From Acidimicrobiales bacterium (GTDB lineage Bacteria; Actinomycetota; Acidimicrobiia; Acidimicrobiales; SZUA-35), in assembly GCA_041394265.1 (NCBI GenBank), contig JAWKIO010000005.1, positions 3,348,001 through 3,412,000 of the forward strand: a stretch of DNA of 64,000 nt. The letters run 5' to 3'. Positions 15,852 to 24,586 of this stretch are shown here, piece by piece. A model generated the notes under the pieces. The model was not told the DNA's origin. It worked only from the letters and a program-made list of their open reading frames with translations, and made no database searches. Each line of letters begins with the position of its first letter. Position 1 is the first letter of the stretch. A program made the position numbers and the translations under genes.

Positions 15852-16748
15852 TCACCGCTGGGGCCAGCGCTTGGCCTTCGCTCGTGACCGTTCCGAGGGC
15901 TTGGGACCAAGCGCCCAGCGGCGACGCCAGGCACCGGCCTCGGGACCCTGCAGCGATTCGATCTTGTCGGCGTGCGCCCGCTTGCGGGATTCCCACCACC
16001 CGTGGGCGAACTCGTCGGCGAGCTCGTTGATCTTCGCCTGGATGCGAGCGGCGAAGGCACGGGCGTCTTCGCCGGTCTCCATGCGCAGCTCCTTGCCGAA
16101 GACCACGGCGGTGCGCGATCGGGTGGGCCAGTTCTGGCCCTTCGGCAGCACCGTGGCGGTGCCGTCGATGTAGACCGGGATGACTGGGGCCCCGGTCTGT
16201 TTGGCGACGAAGGCGGCCCCGGGCCGGTGCTCACGGCTCCAGCCGTCGGGGCTGCGGCCGCCCTCGGGGTAGATCAAGAGGTTGTGCCCGGTCTGGATCA
16301 CGTTGACGGCGTTCTCGATCGACAACTTCGACAGCTTGGTGCGCTCGATCGGAATCGCCCCGATGAACAGGGCCGAGGCCGCAGCGGCGATCTGGTTGGG
16401 GAAGAAGTAGTCGGCGCCGGCAACGACGGCGAGATCGCGACGCAGGTGACCGGGCAGCGTGGCCAGCATCAGTGACGTGTCGGCATGGCTGTGATGGTTG
16501 GCGGCGAGAATGACCGGCCCGTCGACCGCATCGAGACGATCCGCGCCGATCACCTTCGGCTTGGCATAGATGCGGACCGCCGGCTTCATGAAGCCGTACA
16601 CGCCGACCTCGCGCACGGCCTTGGCCAGCGGTCGCCGGGCCCAGGCGGTGTCGTACCGGACGCCGGTGTTGGACGGCTCGACGCGCTTTTCGACACCCTT
16701 CGGTGCGGTGGGAGTTTCGGTGATGAACCGGAGCCAATCCACGAACAT
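15852..16748 (-). CDS. 1-acyl-glycerol-3-phosphate acyltransferase (PlsC family)
   Basis: A 298-aa membrane-associated acyltransferase. It shows the catalytic HX4D box in NHHSHAD and the glycerol-phosphate-binding LLIYPEGGRSPDG block, with PVIPVYIDG downstream. PlsC enzymes acylate lysophosphatidate to phosphatidate; related members acylate other lipids. It is the last gene of a three-gene minus-strand operon (acyl-CoA reductase/HAD fusion, LarA-like protein, PlsC), only 3 bp after the LarA-like gene. The basic C-terminal tail (RRRWALGPKPSERSRAKAKR) may bind membrane phosphates. The context suggests acylation of a specialised lipid rather than bulk phospholipid synthesis. Confidence 0.9.
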   Translation of the reverse strand: MFVDWLRFITETPTAPKGVEKRVEPSNTGVRYDTAWARRPLAKAVREVGVYGFMKPAVRIYAKPKVIGADRLDAVDGPVILAANHHSHADTSLMLATLPGHLRRDLAVVAGADYFFPNQIAAAASALFIGAIPIERTKLSKLSIENAVNVIQTGHNLLIYPEGGRSPDGWSREHRPGAAFVAKQTGAPVIPVYIDGTATVLPKGQNWPTRSRTAVVFGKELRMETGEDARAFAARIQAKINELADEFAHGWWESRKRAHADKIESLQGPEAGAWRRRWALGPKPSERSRAKAKRWPQR

Positions 16749-16751
16749 CTC

Positions 16752-18365
16752 CTAGTGAACGTCGGCCATGAGGATGGGTGGATTGTGGAGGTGCGTGATG
16801 GTCGGCTTGGGGCCGACGGTGTCCTCGGCCATCTCGAGCGCGTCCTGGAGGGTCGAGGCCGGTCGGAAACCTAGTCGACGGACCGCTCTCGGGTCACCTC
16901 CGACCACGATGACCTGGCCGAGGTGTTCGAGGGCATGGGAGCACCAGTACCACATGTAGAACGGGTGGACCCCGTGGTAGGCGTAGCTGGTGCGATAGAG
17001 GTGGCGATACCACTCGTCTTCGGCGTACTGCTTTTCGTACTTGTGCTGCATCACGACCGGGTCGGTGGTCTCGGCCAGCACCTGCTCGAAGAAGTCGATG
17101 TAGCTGGGGTGGTGCACCGGGTGGAACTCCCACGTGGTGGGGTGGCTCATGATGAGCACGCCGCCCTCGCGCACGACCGGCTTGTTGCGGTACAGGTTGA
17201 AGAAGTACCCGAGTCCCTGCACGGCGACGAGGATCGGGTTCATGATCGAGTTGACGTTGTAGGGCGACAGATAGGGCAAGCCCATCGTGACGATGTCGGT
17301 CTGCCCCTCGACCGGGACGAGATGCTGCTTGTAGACCATCTCGGTGGTCTTGCGGTGCACGGCCTCGACTTCGCCCGCCTGCACCGAGGTGAGTTCATAC
17401 GGGGCCTTCCATGAGTGAAACACCTTGCGTCGTTGCGCCGGGGACATCGGCTTCAAGCCCGCCTGCATGGCGGTGAACTTGATCCGGTCCGACATCGACC
17501 ATTCCCACTCACGCTTCTGAAGCATCGACATCGGGCCGTCGTAGCCGAACGTGTTGGTGTTGAGCGTGGTCTCGATCTGGAAGATCCGGGGGCCGTGCTT
17601 CTTGATGATGTCGCCTTGGCGCCAGTTCGAACGGTGGAGTTCGGACTTCTCCTGGTCCATGAAGCTGGTGGACTTCTTCATGGTCTCGGGGTTGTGGTGC
17701 GAGCGAACGCCGGCGTAGCCCGAGAGCCCGGTGGCCGTGCTCTTCCAGCCCCCGTCCATGCTGACGAGGTTGATGTTGACGTAGACGACGAGGTCGGACT
17801 CGGCGGCCCGGCGTTGCATCTGCACGGTGTCGCCGTGGTCGGTCTCGCCGAGGATCACCATCTGCTCGGGATCTTCGGCATCGAGGTTGTAGAGCAGGCC
17901 GTGCGGGGCGAACGCCTCGTAGACACGGTCGCCGACGGCATGGCGGAGCTCGGCCTCGGTCATGCGGCGATGCAGGGCGAGCGCGGCGACGATGTGGACA
18001 TCGTCGACGCCGGCCTCGGCCGCCATGTCGAGCACGGCCTCGATGATGCGCTGGCGGACGTCGGGTCGTGCCATCGGCGGCAGCGGCAGGGAGATGTCGT
18101 CGAACGCAATGGTGAGCTTCATGCCCGGCGTCAACAGCGAGGGCAGGGGGTCGTCGTCGATCGGATGGAGGAGTGCGTCGACGATGGCACCGTCGGGATC
18201 GGCGAGCCCCTTCAGCGGTTCGCTCGGGTAGATCACCCGGCTGCGCCCGACCGGCAGCTTCTCCATGCGGAAGCCCTCGCCGTGGTGGAACAGGATCGGC
18301 GGTGTCTGTCGGTCGACGTCGAGGACGAAGCCGGGGCGGGGATTGGTGGAGGGGGAGGTGGCCAT
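16752..18365 (-). CDS. LarA-like (DUF2088) nickel-pincer racemase-family protein
   Basis: A 537-aa protein whose N-terminal half matches the LarA fold: LTIAFDDISLPLPP, then DVRQRIIEAVLDMAAEAGV and DDVHIVAALALHRRMTEAEL, followed by DLVVYVNIN and a His-rich SHHNPETM. LarA enzymes use a nickel-pincer nucleotide to racemise or epimerise 2-hydroxy acids. The protein is about 100 residues longer than LarA, and the C-terminal part (LPYLSPYNVNSIMNP, then MWYWCSHALEHLGQVIVVGG) is not one I recognise. The ATG at 18365 follows the upstream gene by 17 bp. No larB/C/E genes are nearby, so a nickel-pincer supply is not evident here. The role in this lipid-type operon is unknown. Confidence 0.75.
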   Translation of the reverse strand: MATSPSTNPRPGFVLDVDRQTPPILFHHGEGFRMEKLPVGRSRVIYPSEPLKGLADPDGAIVDALLHPIDDDPLPSLLTPGMKLTIAFDDISLPLPPMARPDVRQRIIEAVLDMAAEAGVDDVHIVAALALHRRMTEAELRHAVGDRVYEAFAPHGLLYNLDAEDPEQMVILGETDHGDTVQMQRRAAESDLVVYVNINLVSMDGGWKSTATGLSGYAGVRSHHNPETMKKSTSFMDQEKSELHRSNWRQGDIIKKHGPRIFQIETTLNTNTFGYDGPMSMLQKREWEWSMSDRIKFTAMQAGLKPMSPAQRRKVFHSWKAPYELTSVQAGEVEAVHRKTTEMVYKQHLVPVEGQTDIVTMGLPYLSPYNVNSIMNPILVAVQGLGYFFNLYRNKPVVREGGVLIMSHPTTWEFHPVHHPSYIDFFEQVLAETTDPVVMQHKYEKQYAEDEWYRHLYRTSYAYHGVHPFYMWYWCSHALEHLGQVIVVGGDPRAVRRLGFRPASTLQDALEMAEDTVGPKPTITHLHNPPILMADVH

Positions 18366-18382
18366 GGGTGGAATGAACTCGT

Positions 18383-20725
18383 TCAGCGGCTGGTGCGGCG
18401 GGGGACAGGAAGCGGACCGAGGGGCAGGACGCGGTCGCTGCCGCCCTGCGCCTTCGACCAGTACTCGATCAACCACCCTCGCTTCATGGCGAGTGACGCC
18501 AGACGGGTCTCGGGGTTGATGGCCACGGGGAAGCCCACGGCGTCGAGGAGCGGAAGATCCGAGGAAGAGTCGGCGTAGGCGACGGACTCGGCAAGGTCGA
18601 TGTCGTGCTCGGCGGCGTAGTCACGCAGTGCCTGGGCTCGCACCTCGCCGGTGGGGGGCACTCGCAGCAACTCGCCCGTGTAGCGGCCGTTCTTGACCGA
18701 CATCTCGGCGCAGATGATGTCGTCGAACAACGGGCGGAGGGGATCGACGACGATGTTGAGCGCACCGGTGATCAGCACCGTGCGATGGCCGAGCCGCTGG
18801 TGTTCACGCACTCGGCGAAGGGCGGCCGGGAACGCCTTGGTGAGGATGTGGTCGGCAAGGAGTTCGGTACCGAGACGATCCATCTCGGCGACCGATGCAC
18901 CCTCGTAGCGGCGGTAGAAGTGGCGCAGGAAGTCGGTGCGGTCGCGCTGGTCGAGCGCCAGCAGCTCGGGTGCCTCCTGCAGGGTCTTGAGCGTGAACTT
19001 GGCTCGATCCATCGGCCCCATGCGTCGGGTGGCGAGCCAGCTGTAGCTGAAGACGACGTTGGACGCAATGATCGTGTTCTCGAGGTCGAAGGCCGCCAAC
19101 TGGCGCTCGGGTGCGAGCACTCGGGTGCGGAGTCGCTTGGTGCGAGCATCGGGATCGGACGCCTCGCTCTTGGTCTTCACCCGGGCGTGTTCGACCACCG
19201 ACGGCAGGTGGATCTGGGTGACGTAGTGGGCCCAGTCGACCACGATCGGGTCGCACTCCATGGTGACCTGGTCGGCCGGATCGAGGGAGGCCTGCAGTGC
19301 GATGAGGTTGTCGACCCCGTACAGCGCCTCGGACTCGGCGTAGGCGCCGTAGATCTTCACGTAGCCGATCGCTCGGTCGACCTGTTCCTTCTTGTCCTCG
19401 ATGTCGGCCACGATGAGCGCCTGTTTGCCTCGCAGCGGCAGCAGCTTCAGTGCCTTGTCGGCCATGTCGAGCTGCTTCTGCATGCGGTCGAGTTGGCGCT
19501 CGACCGCACCCCGACCGGGGAAGGAGAACGGCGCCACCGCGATCGGCTGGCCCTTCTTGTCGTACAGCGGGTTCTCGGTGAACCAGCCGTTCACGAGCTC
19601 GACGAGCTGGCGGTACTTGAGTGGCTGCCGGGTACCCGATGCCACCTGCGTGATGTCCAGGTGGTCGAGCGGGCCGCGTGCGGCAACGTTGATGATGGCG
19701 GCGACGACGAGGTCGACGGGGATGACGTCGACCACACCCTCGGGGACGCCCGGGAACTCTTTGAGCAGGCCCTGGGCGTAGCTGATCAGGATGGGCTCGG
19801 CCATACGGAAGCCCTTGATCCATCCGGGATAGGGCTCGGACCACGCCGACTCGATGATCGACGGCCGCACGATCGAGACCGGGATGTTGCCCTTCGACTC
19901 GTCGAGCGCCCGTTCGCCGAGCGCCTTGGTGTAGGCGTAGGAGTCGGGCCAGCCGAGCGAGGCGGCACGCGCTCGTCCGGCTTCGACCAGCTGCTCGGAC
20001 ACCCAGCGCTGGCGGCCCTGTTCGGTCTTGGCGGCGAGCAGCGGGGTGCCGGCGGCGCCGAGTTCCTCGACGGCCGCAGCTCGGAACTCGTCGAGCTTCT
20101 CGGCTCGCCGGCTCTCGGCATCGAAGTCGGAGCGGGCCCGTCGGGCCGCCTCGACCTCGGACCGCCAGTCGACGTCGATGTGGAACGGGCTGTCGGACAG
20201 CAACTGTTCGGGCGCCGAGCCGCGCCGGTTGCCGGCCACGTAGCAGGTGGACACCGCGACGAGGTGCGGTGTGACCTCGAGTGATTGCAGGGTCTCGGCG
20301 ATGCGGGTGGGGCCGAGCAGGTTCACCTCGACCGCCGTGGTGAGCGGGGCATCGAAGCTGACGGTGGCGGCGGAGTGTATGACGGTGTCGCAGGAGGCGA
20401 AGACAGCACGGCCGTCGTCGTCGAGTCCGAGACCATCGGTCCCCACGTCGCCGGCGATCACGGTGACCCGGCGGTCGACCGCTTCCCAGAATGCGTCGCT
20501 GCCAAGTTCTTCCAGCAGGCGATCGAACGCGTTGTTGCGGAAGATCTCTCGGCGGGCGCGCTGGGTGGGCGTGGAGCGCTTACCGGGCCGCACGAGCAGC
20601 ACCAGCTCGCAGTCGGGGACGGCGCGCATCAGCCGCTCGACGAGGGCGGTGCCGAGGAAGCCGGTCGATCCGGTGATGGCGATGCGTTTGCCTGCCAGTT
20701 GTTCTGCGATCATTCGCTGGTGCAC
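18383..20725 (-). CDS. Fatty acyl-CoA reductase-like SDR fused to HAD-IB phosphatase
   Basis: About 780 aa with two enzymes in one chain. The N-terminal extended SDR has TGSTGFLGTALVERL (NAD(P) site), an SYAYTK (YxxxK) catalytic pair and a VSIVRPSIIES block, as in 'male sterility'/fatty acyl-CoA reductases. The C-terminal HAD-IB domain (from about residue 545) has VLITGAL (motif II) and YADSSSDLPLL (motif IV). Its motif I reads AFDLENTI, so the usual second Asp is Glu. Start choice is uncertain: an open frame runs to GTG 20836 but would place the 12-bp palindrome inside the coding region, so I prefer GTG 20725 or ATG 20713. First gene of the operon with the LarA-like gene and plsC. Confidence 0.85.
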   Translation of the reverse strand: MHQRMIAEQLAGKRIAITGSTGFLGTALVERLMRAVPDCELVLLVRPGKRSTPTQRARREIFRNNAFDRLLEELGSDAFWEAVDRRVTVIAGDVGTDGLGLDDDGRAVFASCDTVIHSAATVSFDAPLTTAVEVNLLGPTRIAETLQSLEVTPHLVAVSTCYVAGNRRGSAPEQLLSDSPFHIDVDWRSEVEAARRARSDFDAESRRAEKLDEFRAAAVEELGAAGTPLLAAKTEQGRQRWVSEQLVEAGRARAASLGWPDSYAYTKALGERALDESKGNIPVSIVRPSIIESAWSEPYPGWIKGFRMAEPILISYAQGLLKEFPGVPEGVVDVIPVDLVVAAIINVAARGPLDHLDITQVASGTRQPLKYRQLVELVNGWFTENPLYDKKGQPIAVAPFSFPGRGAVERQLDRMQKQLDMADKALKLLPLRGKQALIVADIEDKKEQVDRAIGYVKIYGAYAESEALYGVDNLIALQASLDPADQVTMECDPIVVDWAHYVTQIHLPSVVEHARVKTKSEASDPDARTKRLRTRVLAPERQLAAFDLENTIIASNVVFSYSWLATRRMGPMDRAKFTLKTLQEAPELLALDQRDRTDFLRHFYRRYEGASVAEMDRLGTELLADHILTKAFPAALRRVREHQRLGHRTVLITGALNIVVDPLRPLFDDIICAEMSVKNGRYTGELLRVPPTGEVRAQALRDYAAEHDIDLAESVAYADSSSDLPLLDAVGFPVAINPETRLASLAMKRGWLIEYWSKAQGGSDRVLPLGPLPVPRRTSR

Positions 20726-20814
20726 CGTGAGGTCGTCGACTGTGACACGTCCGGTCGCCCCGGGACGCCCCCGCCGCTTGGTGTCGGCCGAGGCTCGGTT
20801 CGGCCCCGGCTCTC

Positions 20815-20826
20815 TACCAATTGGTA
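20815..20826. promoter_or_regulatory. Perfect 12-bp palindrome, likely TetR operator
   Basis: TACCAATTGGTA is a perfect palindrome in the divergent gap between the reductase operon and the tetR gene. Its position and symmetry fit an operator for the adjacent TetR protein controlling both directions. Confidence 0.65.
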
Positions 20827-20849
20827 AGGAGAGCACGATCTTAGCGGGC

Positions 20850-21473
20850 GTGACCGGCTACGTTGCCACCGTGAGCGGTTCGGCGCCCAGCACCCACGAT
20901 CGAGTCAGCGAGGCGGCACTGCTCCGTTTCGCCGACCAAGGGGTCGCCGCCACGTCGCTCGACGATCTTGCTCGCTCGATCGGGGTGACGAAGCAGACCG
21001 TGCTCTACCACTTCGGCTCGAAGGACGGCCTGGTTCGAGCGGTCGCTCAGCGGGGTGCCAACGAGCTGGCCGGCGTGCTGGGTGACGCCGCCGCTCACAG
21101 CGAGCCCGGTTGGGATCGGGTGGAGTCGATCGTTCGTGCCGCGTTCGGGCTGGCGGTCCAGCGACCCGAGCTGTTGTCGCTCATGCGCGAGGTCAGCCGG
21201 CTCGGCGCCCCCGTCTCGGAAGTGGTGCTCGCCGACCTGCAGCCGTTGATCGACCGCGCGCTCGGCTCGTTGTCGGAGGGAATGGCCGCCGGGGTGTTCA
21301 AGACGGCCGATCCCCGTCTCCTGCTCGTGTCGGCGTACGCCGCCGTGGCCGGAGTGGTCACCGACCCCGAGGCACTGCGGGCGGTCGGGCTCGAACTCGA
21401 CGTGCGCGTGGCCGCCCGCCTCCGGCGCACCGTCCTCGACTTCCTTGCTGCGTCGTTGTTGCCGACCCGCTGA
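20850..21473 (+). CDS. TetR-family transcriptional regulator
   Basis: A 207-aa regulator. The helix-turn-helix is clear near the N terminus (RVSEAALLRFADQGVAATSL, then DDLARSIGVTKQTVLYHFGSKDGL), followed by an all-helical ligand domain ending LRRTVLDFLAASLLPTR. The start could be GTG 20850 or GTG 20871; an AAGGAG sequence lies far upstream of both. It is divergent from the acyl-CoA reductase/LarA-like/PlsC operon, with the palindrome between them, so it probably represses that operon and itself in response to an acyl-CoA or lipid-like ligand (inference). A strong terminator follows. Confidence 0.9.
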   Translation: MTGYVATVSGSAPSTHDRVSEAALLRFADQGVAATSLDDLARSIGVTKQTVLYHFGSKDGLVRAVAQRGANELAGVLGDAAAHSEPGWDRVESIVRAAFGLAVQRPELLSLMREVSRLGAPVSEVVLADLQPLIDRALGSLSEGMAAGVFKTADPRLLLVSAYAAVAGVVTDPEALRAVGLELDVRVAARLRRTVLDFLAASLLPTR

Positions 21474-21543
21474 CCACACCCGACCGAGCTCATCCGCCCG
21501 GACTGTTGCCGACGAAACCGCGGGGCCTACCCGCAAACCCAGA

Positions 21544-21591
21544 AAAGCTCAGGGCCTACCAGCAGCCAGCTGCTGGTAGCCCCTGAGCTTT
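21544..21591 (+). terminator. Long hairpin terminator after tetR
   Basis: AAAGCTCAGGG..CTACCAGCAG pairs with CTGCTGGTAG..CCCTGAGCTTT, a near-perfect stem of about 22 bp with one mismatch, followed by TCTCG. It is about 70 bp after the tetR stop. Just downstream, GTGGGAGCAGTGGG occurs twice in the leader of the next gene. Confidence 0.8.
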
Positions 21592-21726
21592 CTCGAAAGT
21601 GTTGGGACGCCCCGCGCTTTGCGCGTCGGAACGTCGTGGGAGCAGTGGGGTTGTGGGAGCAGTGGGATGGCGCGGAGGCCCGACGGAATGGGCGCCGTCG
21701 GTGGTCGGGAAGGTAAGGTCCGCGGC

Positions 21727-22575
21727 ATGGCACCGATGCATCTGGGACTGTTCGGGATCAACGTGGGGGCGGCGGCCGATCCGGCCGTGATGGTGGCGGT
21801 GGCCCGCCATGCCGAGGCGGCCGGCTACGAGTCGGTGTGGACGGGCGAGCATCTCGTGCTGCCTGATCCCCAGGCACCGCCATCGCCGTCGGCGCCCGAG
21901 GTGCCGTTCGTGGACTCGACCAACGCACTCGCCTACCTGGCGGCCGTGACGAGCACCATCAAGCTCGGCACCGGGATCATCATCCTCCCGCAACGGCAGC
22001 CGACCGTGCTGGCCAAGAGCCTGGCGAGTGTCGACCACCTCTCGGGCGGGCGGCTCCTGTTCGGTCTGGGTGTCGGCTACCTCGAGCCCGAGATGAGCGC
22101 CTGCGGTGTGCCGTTGGCCGGGCGAGGTGAGCGCTCCGACGAGTACCTCGCGGCGATGCGCACGCTCTGGTCAGGCGACGCCGTCAGCTTCGACGGCGAG
22201 TACGTCTCGTTCGAGTCGGTGACGGCGAACCCGAAGCCGGTGCAGGAGTCGATCCACACGGTCGTGGGTGGTCACAGCGATCGAGCGCGGCGTCGGGCCA
22301 TCGAGCTCGCACACGGCTGGTACGGCTTCATGCGAGACCCGGCGACGGCCGCCGACGACATCGCCGCGCTGCGAAGGTTGGCCGACACGGTCGAACGCCC
22401 GAGCGAACTGGGTCGACTCGAGATCAGCATCACACCGCGTACTCGCCTCACACCGGAAGATCTCGAGGCGTATGCCGACCTCGGTGTCGACCGTTTGATC
22501 CTCCAGCCGGGTGGCCATCGCGGCGGCGACGAGCTTGCTGCGTTCGTCGATGCGAACGCACCGTCGAACTGGTGA
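21727..22575 (+). CDS. Luciferase-like (F420-dependent type) oxidoreductase
   Basis: A 282-aa TIM-barrel protein of the luciferase-like monooxygenase superfamily. Visible signatures: the N-terminal LGLFGIN strand, the ARHAEAAGYESVWTGEH block, TIKLGTGIIILPQRQPTVLAKSLASVDHLSGGR read in parts, and GLGVGYLEPEM. The pattern fits the actinobacterial F420-dependent subfamily with N-terminal FGIN. It would transfer hydride from F420H2 to an unknown substrate in the cytoplasm. The start could be ATG 21727 or ATG 21736. Its stop lies at the start of a degenerate 26-bp tandem repeat. Confidence 0.88.
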   Translation: MAPMHLGLFGINVGAAADPAVMVAVARHAEAAGYESVWTGEHLVLPDPQAPPSPSAPEVPFVDSTNALAYLAAVTSTIKLGTGIIILPQRQPTVLAKSLASVDHLSGGRLLFGLGVGYLEPEMSACGVPLAGRGERSDEYLAAMRTLWSGDAVSFDGEYVSFESVTANPKPVQESIHTVVGGHSDRARRRAIELAHGWYGFMRDPATAADDIAALRRLADTVERPSELGRLEISITPRTRLTPEDLEAYADLGVDRLILQPGGHRGGDELAAFVDANAPSNW

Positions 22576-22635
22576 CGCGGGCGAATCGGCCGAACTGGTA
22601 AGGCGGGTGGAACTATCGAACTGGTGAGGCGAGCG
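22565..22635. repeat. 26-bp degenerate tandem repeat at a gene 3' end
   Basis: Three copies of CGAACTGGTRAGGCGGGYG-like sequence start at 22565, 22591 and 22617, exactly 26 bp apart. The first includes the last codons and TGA stop of the luciferase-like gene, and the last reaches the stop region of ddl on the opposite strand. Confidence 0.85.
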
Positions 22636-22639
22636 CGTG

Positions 22640-23737
22640 TCAGTGGGTGGTGACCCGCTTGGCGCTGCGGCGGGCGTGGCGTTCGAGCGCGAGCTCGACC
22701 AGGCGATCGATGAGGTCGGGGTAGGCGAGACCTGACGCCGCCCACAGTTTCGGGTACATCGAGATCGGCGTGAAACCTGGCATCGTGTTGAGCTCGTTCA
22801 GGAGCGGCCCCCGGCCGCCGTCTTCGTAGAGGAAGTCAGCGCGGGCAAGGCCCTCGACCCGAAGTGCTCGGTAGGCGATCTCGGCCAGTTGCTGCATGGC
22901 GAGCATGTCGTCGGCGGGGATGTCGGCGGGGATGACGTCGGTGGCGATGCCGTCGGCGTACTTGTCGTCGTAGCTGTAGAACTCCGCGCCCGGGATGATC
23001 TCACCGCCGACCGAGCACTCGACGACGGTGTTGCCGAGGAGCGCGAACTCGATCTCGCGAGCGGTGACCGCTTCCTCGACCACAACCCACTCGTCGTAGC
23101 GGAACGACAGTTCCAATGCCGCCGCGAGTTCGGCGCGATCGTGGGCCTTGGTCACGCCGACCGACGACCCCATGTTCGCCGGTTTCACGAACATCGGGAG
23201 CCCGAGCTCCTCGACGAGCGGCGAGAGATCGCCATCGAAGTCGGGTTCGTAGAGGGTCATCCAGCGAGTCTGCGGTACGCCGGTCGCCCGGAGGACCTCC
23301 TTGGCCTTGGCCTTGTCCATGGTGAGAGCCGAGCCCAGGACACCGGCGCCGACGTACGGCACGTTCGCCAGCTCGAGCATGCCTTGGATGGTGCCGTCCT
23401 CGCCGAGCGGCCCGTGGAGCAGCGGCAGCACAACGATCTGCTGCCCGGGTTGGGCGGAGGAAACGGCGGGCACGAGCGAGGTGGCCGGTCCCTCGGCGGT
23501 CAGTCGTTCGGGGAGCGGTCGAGCGCCGTCGGCCAGGATCGCCATGGCCTCCTCGGCAACGACCCACCCGCCGGTGCGGTCGATTCCGATCGTCTGGATG
23601 TCGTAACGATCCTTGTCGGTGGCAGCTAGCACGTGCACCGCCGTCGAGCACGAGACGTCGTGCTCGGCCGACTCGCCGCCGAAGATGACGATGAGTCGGA
23701 TCGGGAGGTCGTTCGAGGACTCGGCGGAGGAAGGCAC
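22640..23737 (-). CDS. ddl: D-alanine--D-alanine ligase
   Basis: A 365-aa ATP-grasp ligase that joins two D-alanines for peptidoglycan precursors. Sequence evidence: IVIFGGESAEHDVSCSTA at the N terminus, LHGPLGEDGTIQGMLEL, MDKAKAKEVLRATGVP, the ATP-binding FVKPANMGSSVGV, and the C-terminal ARADFLYEDG with LLNELNTMPGFT. The length is normal for the family. MurF, which attaches the D-Ala-D-Ala dipeptide, is about 2 kb away, separated by an ABC exporter pair. The ATG is the first in frame. Confidence 0.96.
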   Translation of the reverse strand: MPSSAESSNDLPIRLIVIFGGESAEHDVSCSTAVHVLAATDKDRYDIQTIGIDRTGGWVVAEEAMAILADGARPLPERLTAEGPATSLVPAVSSAQPGQQIVVLPLLHGPLGEDGTIQGMLELANVPYVGAGVLGSALTMDKAKAKEVLRATGVPQTRWMTLYEPDFDGDLSPLVEELGLPMFVKPANMGSSVGVTKAHDRAELAAALELSFRYDEWVVVEEAVTAREIEFALLGNTVVECSVGGEIIPGAEFYSYDDKYADGIATDVIPADIPADDMLAMQQLAEIAYRALRVEGLARADFLYEDGGRGPLLNELNTMPGFTPISMYPKLWAASGLAYPDLIDRLVELALERHARRSAKRVTTH

Positions 23738-23767
23738 GCCGAGATCGTACTGGCGCGGCTCGCAGCG

Positions 23768-24586
23768 TCAGTCGATGTCGCGCTGGAGAAGGCGCACGAC
23801 ACCGGCGGTGCCGCAGGCCAGCGCCCAGATCAGCAGGACCACCCCTGCCGTCCGGTAGCCGTGGTGGGACACGATCTCGAAGTCACCGCTGAAGACGCTG
23901 CCCTCGATGCGCTCCACGTCGGCACCGCTCGCGAACGAGCTGGCGTTGGTGATCGGCAGCCACACCGCCACCTTGGGCAGGAACGTCGAGATGAGAAAGC
24001 TCTCGAGGATGAACCAGTAGATGAGGAAGCCGACGATCGAGCCGACCGAGTTCCACACGAAGAGGGTGATCCCGATGCCAATCACGGCGAACAGTCCGCA
24101 GGCGACGGCCGTGCGAGCGATGGCGGCCGCGATGTTCAGCCAGAGTTCGCCGGTGGTCCCGCTGGAGGTGTCGATCGCCACCGCCAAGCCGAAAAGTAGT
24201 GCGACAAGGAACGCCGCGAGGAAGGCGGAGATCAGACCGACATTGACGAGGGCGGCGATCGCACGGGAGGCGACGATCCGAGGTCGTCGTGGTTCCCAGG
24301 TGAGGATTTGTTCGAGCATGCCCGTCTTGAGGTCGGCGCCGATGAACGACGCACCGATCACGAAGGCCATGACCGGGAGGAGGTTGGCGACCGGACCAAG
24401 AATGGCGGTGGCACTCACGCCGCCCGCCATATCGTTCACGAAGTCGGGGTTGCTGTCGCCGTTCTCGATGACGAAGTAGGCGATGACGATGCCGGCGATC
24501 ATGAGGAGCGCGATGGCTGCCGGGAAGAACAGCGTCATGCGGCGGGCGTAGAAGCGCTTGGTGTCGGCGATGAGGAGACGCATCAT
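23768..24586 (-). CDS. ABC transporter permease (ABC-2 type)
   Basis: A 272-aa membrane protein with about six hydrophobic segments, the first directly after a short basic N terminus (LIADTKRFYARRMTLFFPAA). The layout matches ABC-2 permeases that pair with a separate ATPase: a long extracytoplasmic loop between the first two helices and a final helix in front of a short basic tail. It overlaps the upstream ATPase gene by 4 bp, so the two are certainly one exporter. The cargo is not evident; candidates are a lipid, peptide or drug, as for other stand-alone ABC-2 pairs. Confidence 0.88.
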   Translation of the reverse strand: MMRLLIADTKRFYARRMTLFFPAAIALLMIAGIVIAYFVIENGDSNPDFVNDMAGGVSATAILGPVANLLPVMAFVIGASFIGADLKTGMLEQILTWEPRRPRIVASRAIAALVNVGLISAFLAAFLVALLFGLAVAIDTSSGTTGELWLNIAAAIARTAVACGLFAVIGIGITLFVWNSVGSIVGFLIYWFILESFLISTFLPKVAVWLPITNASSFASGADVERIEGSVFSGDFEIVSHHGYRTAGVVLLIWALACGTAGVVRLLQRDID

